From the NCBI GenBank assembly GCA_030765065.1, contig CM060980.1:59442364-59506363 (forward strand): DNA of 64,000 nucleotides, read 5' to 3'. Positions within the stretch are counted from its first letter, which is position 1, and every line of letters starts with the position of its first letter. Shown here in pieces: positions 47,446 through 58,032 of this stretch. This DNA is from Deroplatys truncata (Eukaryota; Arthropoda; Insecta; Mantodea; Mantidae). Position numbers and translations under genes: made by a program. The notes beneath the pieces were generated by a model, which was not told the DNA's origin, ran no database searches, and was given only the letters and a program-made list of their open reading frames with translations.

Positions 47446-50197
47446 AATTCTTCCATATGTTTATTCTGCTTAAAAATCTTGGTATTGTGTCCAAGTGGCT
47501 TGTGTAGCCGTGTGTTAGTATAATTTTCTGATATTTCGCCGCGGGCGCTTAATTGTGTTCTTTCTGCAACTGTTTTATTTGGCTATGTTCTACTCTTGCT
47601 ATTTACATTCATGTGTTGCTATAAGTGTTTAGTGTGGTGTAATCTGAATTGCTTGGTCCTACGGTTTGTTTATTGGTTGTGTTATCTTTTGTGCTGCAAT
47701 CATGCATAAGCGCCGTCCTGCACAGAAAGTTGATATAGTAATTGCTCCAGTTGGCGAGCACAGTGTGGTGGAATCTGTCCAGTGTTGGTACGACTGTTAC
47801 TCAGTTATCAGCTGGCTGCCGCCGGTCATTGACCCCTCTCACATGGAGCATTCCAACGAGTTGTCGCCGTATGAGTTATTTTAGAATGTTGCAATGTTGG
47901 CTACTACTGCTATTGGCCGCTCTGAGAATGATGATAATTTTGCTTTACCATTGCCAAGTTTGGTTTAATTCCGTAATGTATATTTTTAAGGGAAGATCTT
48001 TCGCAGTTACTCATGTAAGTAAAAGTTTCAGGGACTACCAACCTTGCCAGTATCTACACCTAATTAGGTTTGATGTGCTTCTAATATGGACCAGTACGAT
48101 GTGGATGTTGATACACCAGCTGTACGTGTGTTACCAGATTTTGGACAATTTGCACGGGAATTTTGTGGTAAACGAGTAAGAGAAAAGAAAAAAATCACCT
48201 GTAAGTATGTAATCATTGTGAGTGCTAAAGTTTGGATGAATGAAACAGTTTTACGACTCACACAGGTATGCTAAATTTATTGTTTCAGTGACTGATGCTT
48301 AATTAAGCTTTGTTTTTCAGGAATATGTGATATGAATGTCTCTGCTAAATTATAAGTATATTGTTATTTTGGGTGTAACTTAAATTTTGAATTATGTTTT
48401 GGTAACTGCAAATCATTTGTTTTGTTGTTGTGTTATACTGCAGGAATGTGTTTTAGGTGTACAATATGCTTAATTAAGCTTTCATTTTCAGGAATGTTAT
48501 GTGACAATATTGTTTTGAATAATGATGTGATGTTGTTTTGTTGCATTCGATTTGATTTGATATGACATGATTTGATTTTGACTATTTGATTTCCATAATG
48601 ATGCTGTGATCTTTATTTGCAGAAAATTTGTTGCATGAATAGTGTTTGTATGTATGTGTGTATTTGAGGTTATGTGATATAGGTGAGATTTGCCTCGGTG
48701 GGAGTGCCAAGTGTAACCCCGATGGCGTGGTGTGAGGTTATGTGAGAGATAAGAGTTGAGATTTGCCTCGGTGGATGTGCGTAAGAGTAACCCCGACGGT
48801 GTTGATGAGGAGAGATGAGAAGAGATGAGATGTCAGCTTCGGTGGAGGTGCCACAGTGTAACCCCGATAGTTGAAGTGTATGAATGTGTTGATTTTTCAG
48901 GAGGGCTACATGTACCTGGAAAGTTGATGTGATGATTGTACTGATTTTGCTTATTGGTGTTGCTGTAACGTGCCCAGTATAGCGTGTGTGATGAATTCAC
49001 ACGAGAGATTAAATAGATGGAAGTGAATGTAATGAAAATAATTTTTTTTTCTCTGTTTATGCAACAAGTTTATTACCATCTTAGATAGCAAATGTTAATA
49101 CCACCTGTTTTCCAGCTTATTTCTTGATTTTGAGGATGTAGATGCAACATTATAATGTCATGTTATTTGTGTAATTCCTGAATTAATGTGATTTCTTGAA
49201 GGTTATGCCTATGTCAAATGTTTTGAATTTACAGCATGTTAAATGAGACACGTAAGTGCAGATGTTTTGTTTTGGAGAGAAAATTGAAAGATGATGATGA
49301 TTGAAGTAATGATTGAGATTGCACTATTACTGCTACTGATGATGATGATGATGATTATGGAAGATGATAGTTAAACTGCGATGAGAACAATAATGATGTG
49401 GATAAGAAGTTGTATTCATGACAAGAGTAGGACACTAGTAGTTGAAAGCATGTCACGTGGCGTAGTTTAGAAATGTATTGTGGATGTAGCTTGTAGTGAT
49501 GTATACACTAGTTTGAGTAGATAGTTAAGTCGCTGTTGTGTGTAATTTGGGGCCATGGTCAGTGTGAATGAGTTCATTTCATCGTCATGTGTGACTGTCT
49601 TGTAAGTGCACTTACTTTCTTTTGTTAGTGATACCAGCTGGTTATTGAGATGTAATATTGGGATCCCAAGATAAGGTTATGTTTCATTTCTGTCATGTTT
49701 ATGTGCTTTGAGTCTGTTTTACTGTTATTTGGATTATGACGCATTGTAAGTTCAATTTTCGATGGCAACTATGTAAAATTTCTTTCTTATGCCAATTTGT
49801 TCTAATTTCCTTTTCTCTTTACTTGCCCATGTCAAAAGAATTTTTTTTGTGTACACTTTTCATACTTTAAAATCTTTATTTGTAAAGGACATACCCTTCT
49901 TTTCTGTGTGATTCTTTGTGGGAGCATCCTGTTTATTGTGTCGTGGTTTTGTTTTAGAATTATGCTGTGGTAGAGAGCGAGAAAATCCAAGAGCATCCCC
50001 GGGGCACACCAGAAGTCAAGAAACACCACAGGGAAGCTGTCGGGCAGCCACTACACTGCCGTGGCATAAGGAGCCACCATGTCGGGGGGCAGTCCAAGCC
50101 AGCGACTGCCCACCCTGTTGTCATCACCAGAGACCTGCGGTGCTAATCCTACACCAGGACAAATCGTCGTTGTGGGCACTGTCTCAACCACCCACAA
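47446..50197 (+). mobile_element. Interior of LTR cluster 1, non-coding
   Basis: From about 47926 onward the sequence aligns with the interior of cluster 2 (60565 down to 58370, minus strand). 47446-47925 is specific to this copy and holds a 72-codon frame (47666-47884) I do not recognise. A short frame beginning MDQYDVDVD at 48086 runs into a good splice donor (CCTGTAAGTATG), and both are kept in cluster 2. Acceptor-like TTTTTCAGGAAT motifs occur at about 48310 and 48480. A degenerate tandem repeat of about 70 bp with GTAACCCCGA cores lies at 48680-48880, and a GATGAT tract lies near 49335. No reverse transcriptase, protease or integrase motif seen. Confidence 0.6.
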
Positions 50198-50484
50198 ACA
50201 GTTACGGCAGTTCATCACCCTTTTGCGCAGTGTAGTGTGCCTGTGAACTAAGGCAGCGTGGTGTGTGCGTGTGCGGGATGCCAAAGCTAGTGCATTAACA
50301 ATATTACGTCGACTGCACTTACATCGCTCTCGCTTCTCGTTATCGCCCAGCACCATTGTCGTCGGCTGGGTTCAACCACACATATGTTATGCTCTTTTAT
50401 TTTACATCACACATTTCTATGTCATTTCTTTTTTTGGTATGTCTTTCTTTTGTTTTTCCTGTATTTTGTACTTATGTTCTTTCT

Positions 50485-50502
50485 GTCGACGAGGACGTCG
50501 AC
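50485..50502 (+). other. Hairpin upstream of polypurine tract
   Basis: Identical to the hairpin at 46914, and again 19 bases before the LTR. Confidence 0.7.
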
Positions 50503-50521
50503 TTGGGTGGCCAGGGGGAGA

Positions 50522-51013
50522 TGCGGCATGTGCACAGATTGTAGTAATAGCCGTGCCCTCTGGTTACTCAAGCTGAAGGTTGGCAGGTTATCCGAGGAGG
50601 GGCGTTTGAGGGGAAATAGTCTCATTGGAGGGGATATGGCGTTAGGACGCCAAGCTTAACGAGTTTTTTCGAGAGTCAGTGTCTAGTCTTCGCGGTGTTG
50701 AGATGTACGGATAGTTGTGCAATGATAGGGCGTCCTCGTCCCGGCAGACACATGGGTAAGCATATTTAATAAACCTTCTACTTATTCTTCTCCCTTGACT
50801 TTTTAATTATGGTAGTATAGAATCCTTGCCTTTCCCTTCAGCCAGGAATTATGTGAGTGTAGAATATCTGTGAGTTTAACTTTAGCTGCGTCCCTTTGTG
50901 TCGGTGCCTCTTAAAGTAAAGTTTCCTTAGTTTTGAATAACGATCCCTCTCACAGCGAGTAGCTCTCCTCTGAAAGTTAAATAATAAATTACAGATTATC
51001 GAGGTACGCGACA
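50522..51013 (+). repeat. LTR 1b (492 bp)
   Basis: It starts TGCGGCATG and ends CGCGACA. It matches LTR 1c with a single difference seen by eye. Immediately after it, AATT leads into 25 bases of an inverted LTR end (TGTCGCGTACCTCAATAATT). Confidence 0.9.
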
Positions 51014-51483
51014 AATTTGTCGCGTACCTCAATAATTTGTAAACGGATAGCCAACACGTGACGAGCACATTTTGAAACAACACCTATATCACTCGTTTCT
51101 TCTGAAATTTCACAAAAACATTTTTTTTTTTTTAAAACAACCAGCACAAAGAACGGAACACAGTGATATAATTTAAAGGAAATGAAGCCAAAACAAGGGG
51201 AAAATGGAGTCAGAAGTTTTAGCGTCACCCGGCAGACAATGGGAAAATATGCAAAAATGAACTCAAAATTGAAATTTCGACACCAGACTTTCAGAAATGA
51301 TAGAAACAAAATTTAGAAGAAGAGAACCACAAATAAAAGTATAAAAATCCTTACCCTTCAGCCAGAAAGAACTTTACATTTTTCACGACCACGTGGAGGA
51401 CAAACCGTTACATTTGGAGGGAAAAAAAATTTTGCACTTAAAATCTCAAAACAATTCAATTCTACCTGGCGCCCCCGCCAATT
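51014..51483 (-). other. Reversed 5' leader of the LTR family
   Basis: 470 bp that reads, on the minus strand, as the segment downstream of a 5' LTR. It starts with primer-site-like TGGCGGGGGCGCC beside LTR 1c. It is related to the leader of cluster 2 (61267 down to about 60840): both have CCACGTGG, AACGGTTT and CCCATTGTCTG. No coding frame was recognised. Confidence 0.7.
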
Positions 51484-51975
51484 TGTCGCGTACCTCGATA
51501 ATCTGTAATTTATTATTTAACTTTCAGAGGAGAGCTACTCGCTGTGAGAGGGATCGTTATTCAAAACTAAGGAAACTTTACTTTAAGAGGCACCGACACA
51601 AAGGGACGCAGCTAAAGTTAAACTCACAGATATTCTACACTCACATAATTCCTGGCTGAAGGGAAAGGCAAGGATTCTATACTACCATAATTAAAAAGTC
51701 AAGGGAGAAGAATAAGTAGAAGGTTTATTAAATATGCTTACCCATGTGTCTGCCGGGACGAGGACGCCCTATCATTGCACAACTATCCGTACATCTCAAC
51801 ACCGCGAAGACTAGACACTGACTCTCGAAAAAACTCGTTAAGCTTGGCGTCCTAACGCCATATCCCCTCCAATGAGACTATTTCCCCTCAAACGCCCCTC
51901 CTCGGATAACCTGCCAACCTTCAGCTTGAGTAACCAGAGGGCACGGCTATTACTACAATCTGTGCACATGCCACA
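51484..51975 (-). repeat. LTR 1c (492 bp), inverted
   Basis: A complete LTR in reverse, TGTCGCGTACC...GCACATGCCACA on the plus strand. Its 5' end abuts the right 144-bp repeat directly, so it is the only LTR of cluster 1 joined to flanking DNA by its own end. Confidence 0.9.
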
Positions 51976-52119
51976 ATATGTATATGTGAAGTCTCAGTAT
52001 CGAATGTTTTGGGAAGTACAATTCTTCGAAAAGAAAAACATTTGAAATCTAAACGGACTACTGGGTCCCAATCCTTCAGAATGGTGATATGTTATAGCTG
52101 CTGTTTTTGCAATTGATTA
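51976..52119 (+). repeat. 144-bp direct repeat, right copy
   Basis: Identical by eye to 46476-46619. It continues into single-copy DNA beginning TAAGTATTCGTTCAGC. Confidence 0.9.
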
Positions 52120-52555
52120 TAAGTATTCGTTCAGCTAATTTGTACAATTAATATAGGTTGACAGATTACTGTAAATGCCAATTGTTTTTCTTTAAGTTAT
52201 ATTCGAATAGAATTAATTCTTCTCATTAAACGAATTTGAAGAAACCGTCTGTCTAAAAGTTTTCTTTAACTTAGAAATTAAAGTCTGTTTATCGACCATC
52301 ACTGGTAGTTGGTAACGTTGCCGATTAAACGCTATTACTTCAAACAAAATGAATAAACGCATGATACTGTGCAATAAGCAATTCAACTGAGGAAATCCAA
52401 CCACAAAAAGTTCATCTAACATGCCCACAAAACCATAAGTAGACGTAAATTTGTTGATTCAACTACGCAAGGGATTCAGTAGGTATGCTGTTAACCTATC
52501 TTCTAGAAATAGATAAGAGTTTTTAAATGGAGTTAGGGAGCGACAATAAATAAAA
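52120..52555. other. AT-rich DNA, nothing recognised
   Basis: About 430 bp with no motif. Confidence 0.4.
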
Positions 52556-53429
52556 CTTTTTTTCAGAAGGCTTTTCTACCCTCTATCCCATATTAATTGG
52601 TATACAAATTATTCTTACTAAAGCTTATTTTTTTATCTACTACAGTTTAATCCAAATAAACATTTGTAGAAATAGCTACATTACACACATAGTTGTAGAT
52701 ACAAGGACTGCATAGTCAAATGTTTAAGAACTGAACGCTACACATTGGTCTTAAAATTCCATAGTGTTTCAATGGAATCGCGAGGAAGAACTGGATGTTG
52801 ATAGGACTTTAAGAGGAAGACCAAGTAATGAACAATTAGTACCATTAATAATGCATATCTCAGAAATGGCTTATACAACAAAATAGGTTACCTATTTGAC
52901 ATAAATTTTTGTGTTCCAAATTGTGTGTTTTAAAGAATCTACATTTTTTGTGGAGTACGTTTTCGTCTATCGCTTAACGTTTACCAGTTATACAAGATTA
53001 TACCAAATTTCTTCCGAATGAAAAGGAATTCACAGACTGTTTCCAGAAAATTCAAGATATGTTTCATTTGTCACGAAAATATTCTTAATATATGATAGTT
53101 TAATCAAAATCGATAGAGCAATTTTTCAGAAAATAAAAAATTTTCAAAAATATTCCATCTAAAGGGTAGGTGGTTTGGGGAGATTTTCTTGAAAATATAT
53201 GTCGCATCTTTGGAAGATATTGTACCTAAACACCAAGTTTGGTATTTATGCGACGTTTTTGAGTTATGCTGTTTTTATACACTAACGCGCGCGCGGAACT
53301 TTTTCTAAACATTTTTGGGTTTAGAGGGCCTCAAAACAATATATTTCCAGTGAAATCTCTACATAGAATTTTTGGGTGGAATAGAATAGTTCTCCTACTT
53401 ACTGCCTATACATAGTAGAGAAAGTAAAA
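52556..53429 (-). repeat. Family K repeat, copy K14 (older subfamily)
   Basis: It runs from CTTTTCTACCCTCTATCCCA to ATACATAGTAGAGAAAGTAA, with AACGTTTACCAGTTATACAA and TTTCCAGTGAAATCTC as landmarks. Confidence 0.8.
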
Positions 53430-53660
53430 ATTACCTCAGTTATTTGGAACTCAATCTCAAAATCATGGAAGTACTTAAATACACTTTTATCAGAGCAGAA
53501 AAACCGATCTAACCAATTCCCAAACTTCCGTAAAGCAACTTTGACATCGACGAGAATATTTGGACACCCCGGTGCAATAGATTATAAACACAAATTTAAA
53601 AGTGAACTGAAAAAATCAAACAAAATATAGTAAACAGGAAGTGTGTAAACGGTCAAATAT

Positions 53661-54140
53661 TGTGACGTAGCTGCCACAGCCTAAACTTATCGGTAGGTCG
53701 GCGACGGGCAATCGGAGATAAAAATAAATAGCGCTCTCGCCAGCGTAAACACCGCTGGCGCGCTATCATCAGATAACCAGGATCTTCTGAAAGCTTCCCT
53801 TCTCGCTGCCTCCATACGTGCATCCAGGAAGTCTAGAATGCTCTGTGGAAGATTCCATTGGATATACAAGCGAGCGTTCTCGCGAGCGAGAATCCGTTTA
53901 GTTAGTGAGTCAGTTGATGAGCGAGTGCTGTTCTCCTTGACGTGCAGTGAATGCTGCTTCCGCGGGATATTGTAGAAGTCTTGTGTTCGACTCCCTAGTA
54001 GGTGAACCGTCCTGAATAAGCGTCTACGTCGTACGTATTTCATTACGCCGTTACGCCACGAAGAAAGTGAAGTGAGAGTGAGAACTTAGAGAAGTGACAA
54101 TGAAAATTAAACCAGTTAGACTGGACAAAGTTACAACATG
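53661..54140. repeat. Possible solo LTR (Gypsy-like, tentative)
   Basis: A GC-rich block in AT-rich DNA beginning TGTGACGTAGCTGCCAC, with a TATA-like AAAAATAAATAGCGC and repeated GCGAGCG / GAGCGAG phrases. A 118-codon minus-strand frame (53687-54043) crosses it, with no recognised domain. The start looks like a 5' LTR end. The 3' end and target duplication could not be placed, and no internal region is present. Confidence 0.3.
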
Positions 54141-54335
54141 CATAAGAATTGGAAGTATTATGCGAATTCTGTTTACAGTGTTCAGTTATGCCTAAACAGA
54201 AACTGGTGGTAAAAGTCAGCACTTTTAGGAGCTAAATGTCTATAAGCAGGGTTGTGATACATCTGTGATTATACCCATCGAACTTTTTTCTTCTAGTTCT
54301 AAATGATGATTGTAGTTTTAAATTTGACTTCATTT

Positions 54336-55174
54336 GATGATTTACATTTACATGGCTTTCTCTGCCATCTATCGCTTATTAGTGAGTATACAAATTATTC
54401 TTACGAAAGTTTATTTTCCAATCTACTTAATCTTAATCGAGATAAACTTTTCCGGATATAGCTACATTATACATTTCGCTATAGATACAAATGGTACAGC
54501 GATAGGCAGATATTTAAAAACTGGACGCTATATACTGGCCTTAAAATTCCACACTGTTTCCATGTAATTGCGAGAAATAATAACCGAAAATCGACAGCAC
54601 TTTAAAACAATGGCTGATTATTGAAAAATTCCCATAATTAATAACGGATATCTCAGAAATGACTGATGCCATATTTAAAATAAATTGTTTTTTTAAAAAG
54701 AGAACTACATTTCTTGTGTAGTGCATTTTCACTATCGCTTTACGTTTACCAGTTATATAAGATTATACAAAATGTCTTCCTAATGAAGAGCACTTTACAA
54801 GCTATTCCCAGAAGATTCAGGATATAGATTTTATTTGTCATGTAAATATCTTTAATATATGGTATTTTAATCAAACGCGCAGAGCCATATTTTATAAAAT
54901 AAAAAATTTCGAAAGGTCATCCATGCAAAGGGTAGTATGAGGAGGGGGATTTTCTTGAAAACATTCGTGTTGCTTTTTTGGAAGGTAACGAATCTAAATA
55001 CCAAGTTTGATATTTATGTGAGATTTTTTTTTTTTTTTTATGTTTTGCTGTTCATAAACACACGGAAGTTTGTTTAAAAATGCTTTATTTTGATTCAGAG
55101 GGCCTCAAAGCATATATTTTGAATTAAATCTATGTATGGAATTTTTTTGCGTACATAGTAGAGAAAGTAATAAA
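54336..55174 (-). repeat. Family K repeat, copy K15 (older subfamily)
   Basis: It runs from TTTACATTTACATGGCTTTC to GTACATAGTAGAGAAAGTAA. Close in structure to K14 and K16. Confidence 0.8.
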
Positions 55175-57088
55175 AACAAAACCTATATGGGGAATTAGAT
55201 TAAATTTCGTGGTAATTAAAATCTTTTATTGGGCTTCATACAGCTACTTCTATTGCACCTATACCGACACAACCAGTAGTTATACAATAAAACCGAGTTA
55301 ATCGTGCGCTATTGGCCGTTCTGTACTTGTCCATCCCTGAACACGGCAAGGGAGATGGAGATATGGCAATCATCGACTCTGTAGAACATCAGTTCGTTTC
55401 CATTACGCAATACAACAAACCCCTGGAGCAGAAGCGATCTAAATCTGCTTCATGATCAGCGTGAGCTGTGAGAGGTAACTTCAAGGTCATGTTAGGCTAA
55501 TGATCCTGGCTTCGTGTTTTTGCTTCAGAATGTATTAGGCGATTTCTTTTCCTTAAGAACATCAATGAGTTTTGCTTAAGAAAATAAACTGCAAACATAT
55601 ACATTGCTCTTAGAAATATCAAAACATAGGAACGTAAATGAGAATTAAATAATTACCAAGGGATCAATGCTACAAACGTGGACTGTTTTAATTCAGTCAG
55701 AATCATACATTATTATCTAAGGCAAACTCTAAAGTAAACGTCATTCATTGAAAGATTGCAGATGTTTCTTAGATCATGTTGGGTGATCTGTTATTGAGAG
55801 TGTTGTAGCCCATGTACGATACAAATTTTCCGGTGGCCTTTGCCCTACGTTTAAAAATCAACTTTGTATTTTAATGTTTATTTAAATATTATATGTGTAT
55901 GCCTCGGCTGCGTCAGCAGTAATTTGCAGAAACACGTATCTCTTAGAAGGGCTGGTGTGACTAAAGAACAAGGCTTCTAGAATTATAATTTGTATTCCAC
56001 TCCTTTTATTATTCCTTCACATGATTAAATAACACTTTATTGATATATCCTACTATAGAGCTCTGAGATTATTTTATTACACTTTTAAACACATAAACCT
56101 CATTTTATTCTCGCCGTAATGAATACGTATAAAATCGAACTGCTCGGGAACGCTACTTTGTAGCGTCTGGCGTCTACCGCCTAAATATTTCCACTATTTC
56201 AATTTATATTTGGCTAATCCTACTCCAATAGAATATTTTATTTAACTTTTAGCCTTTCTAGCTGCTGATTGGCTATTTATTAACTGTTTGATATATTACA
56301 TTATTGTTCCAAGAATTATTAGTAGCCTTTATTAAACTTTCCGATTCATTATTGCCTCAAGGTTACCTCATTGTTAGCAACTTTCGGCTTCTACTTTATA
56401 ATTCTCTTTATTACGGAAGGCAGCTTACTTTTATTCTCAAGTTCCTACGTTGTTAAATTACGTACTACATTCACATAACATTATTATACATGTACATAAT
56501 AATATAAACATAATACTATGACTATTACATACAGTTTATATATTATATAATACACATATTGCTTTAAGGCGGGCGGTTATTATATTTTATATTATATAAT
56601 TACACTGATATAATTTAAGTGTTAAAAATACTGCCTCAATATGTTTCTTAGATCATGTTAGGTGGTCTGTTGTATAGATATGTCCTAAAATAAGAATAAA
56701 GTCTCGAATTATTCTTCTGTAACATTTAAAGACACCTGTACTTGAACACCACTTTCAAATTCAGAAAACATAGAATCTAAGATAGGTAAACCAAGCTGTA
56801 ATGTTAGACTTGTGATGGATTAAGGTGAAATAGATATGGCTAATATTATGGCTGGAATTCTGCGAAAAGCAAAGTATAGGTCTGGTCAAAATTCTTTTTA
56901 ACAAATACGTTTTATCGCTGTATTTTCAAACTCTACACATCGAGGAGGAAAGTAAAATCTACTGATTAATGTCACTAAGAACGTTAATTAGGATAGAAAG
57001 AAAAGTAAACTCACAGAATTTGAACTTACGGTTCTCCTATTCCAAAGTTTGAGTGGAGTAATTTTAAATGCATTATAAACAAGCAAAC
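55175..57088. other. AT-rich DNA with a 33-bp direct repeat pair
   Basis: ATGTTTCTTAGATCATGTT and the next 14 bases occur at about 55764-55796 and 56640-56672, differing at two positions. The roughly 840 bp between them includes a GC-richer patch near 56145-56190 and very AT-rich DNA near 56460-56600. No coding motif. Confidence 0.5.
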
Positions 57089-57089
57089 A

Positions 57090-57562
57090 AAAATCTTATG
57101 TATTGCATTCCCATAACTTCCTCAACCCTCTATCGTTCATTAGTGGATATACAAATTATTCTTACGAATGTTTGTTTTTGTATCTACTTCATTTTATTTC
57201 AGATAAACCTTTGCGGAAATAGTTGCATTACACATTTCGTTAGGATACAAAGAGAGCGGTGATAGTCAAATGTTTAAGCTATATCCTTGCCTAAAATTCC
57301 ATAGTTTCCATGCAATCGCCAGAAAGAACTGAAAGTCGATGGGACTTAAAAATATTGACAAGTATTGAACAAATCGAACCATTAATAACGGATATTTCGA
57401 AAATGATTGTCTCAAAAAGTTAATTGAAATAAATTGAGTATTTTAAAGAGGTCTACATGTTTTGTGTGGTACATTTTCGTCTATAGCTTAACGTTTACCA
57501 ACTATACAATATTATGCAAAAGTCCTTCCGAAAAAAGAGGCCTTCACAGGCTATACCCAAGA
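57090..57562 (-). repeat. Family K repeat, copy K16, first part
   Basis: K sequence from TCTTATGTATTGCATTCCCA to CACAGGCTATACCCAAGA, interrupted by LTR cluster 2. The remainder resumes at 62878. Confidence 0.85.
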
Positions 57563-58032
57563 TGTCGTGGCCTCTAAACAAATGCTCAATGGGAGGTAGG
57601 CGACTCGCTAATAAGGTAGCAGGAAGTTAACAAATTTAATAAAGGCGAGGACACGACAAGGGACGCAGCTAATTGAATATGAAAAACATTATAGGATAAC
57701 TACTAAAACGGATACCTACATGGTTCAGAATAGAAGAAAGGAGCTTTATAATATGGTAAATGAAACAGGTAAGGCGTGGATGGTATTTTGTTGTATTACT
57801 GAAAAGTGTTACATTACCTCCTTGACCACGCGTCGAGGACGCCATACATTCCTGTATGGAGAGTACGTAATAAGACGACCTGTCCGGTGCGCTCCTACTC
57901 ACTGACTGACTAGCCAAAACAACCCAAGCCACGCTTACCGCGTGGGTACGCTATCTATGCTCTACCCCCACCACTCTTACATCATCCCCGATCCAAGCGA
58001 CCAACGGACACGTATGCACTAACAGTGCCACA
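57563..58032 (-). repeat. LTR 2a (470 bp)
   Basis: On the minus strand TGTGGCACTG...GGCCACGACA, preceded by a polypurine tract (CAGGGGGAGA). An AATAAA signal is absent, but TTTATTAAATTTG is present near the end. Nearest relative is LTR 2c. Confidence 0.85.

Larger units (their letters stand above)
46620..51975 (+). mobile_element. LTR-element cluster 1 (fossil, non-autonomous, rearranged)
   Basis: Order of parts: a 331-bp 3' internal segment, LTR (46951-47445), an interior of about 2.75 kb (47446-50197), a second copy of the 3' segment (50198-50521), LTR (50522-51013), 470 bp of 5' leader in reverse (51014-51483), then an LTR in reverse (51484-51975). LTRs begin TGTGGCATG and end GGTACGCGACA. 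A polypurine tract (CAGGGGGAGA) precedes both forward LTRs. A primer-site-like TGGCGGGGGCGCC follows the reversed one. No gag or pol is recognisable, so it resembles a LARD-type non-autonomous LTR retrotransposon. The 50522 and 51484 LTRs differ at one position by eye, so the cluster is very young. It is not a simple intact element. Confidence 0.85.

Noticed and set aside
48680-48880. CRISPR-like spaced repeats
   Set aside because: Only three degenerate units of about 70 bp with no constant repeat and spacer lengths, inside an LTR element of a eukaryote. It is a minisatellite.
53687-54043. 118-codon minus-strand frame as a host gene
   Set aside because: It lies in a GC-rich block with LTR-like features. 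No domain or splice structure was seen, and the frame is probably a product of the base composition.
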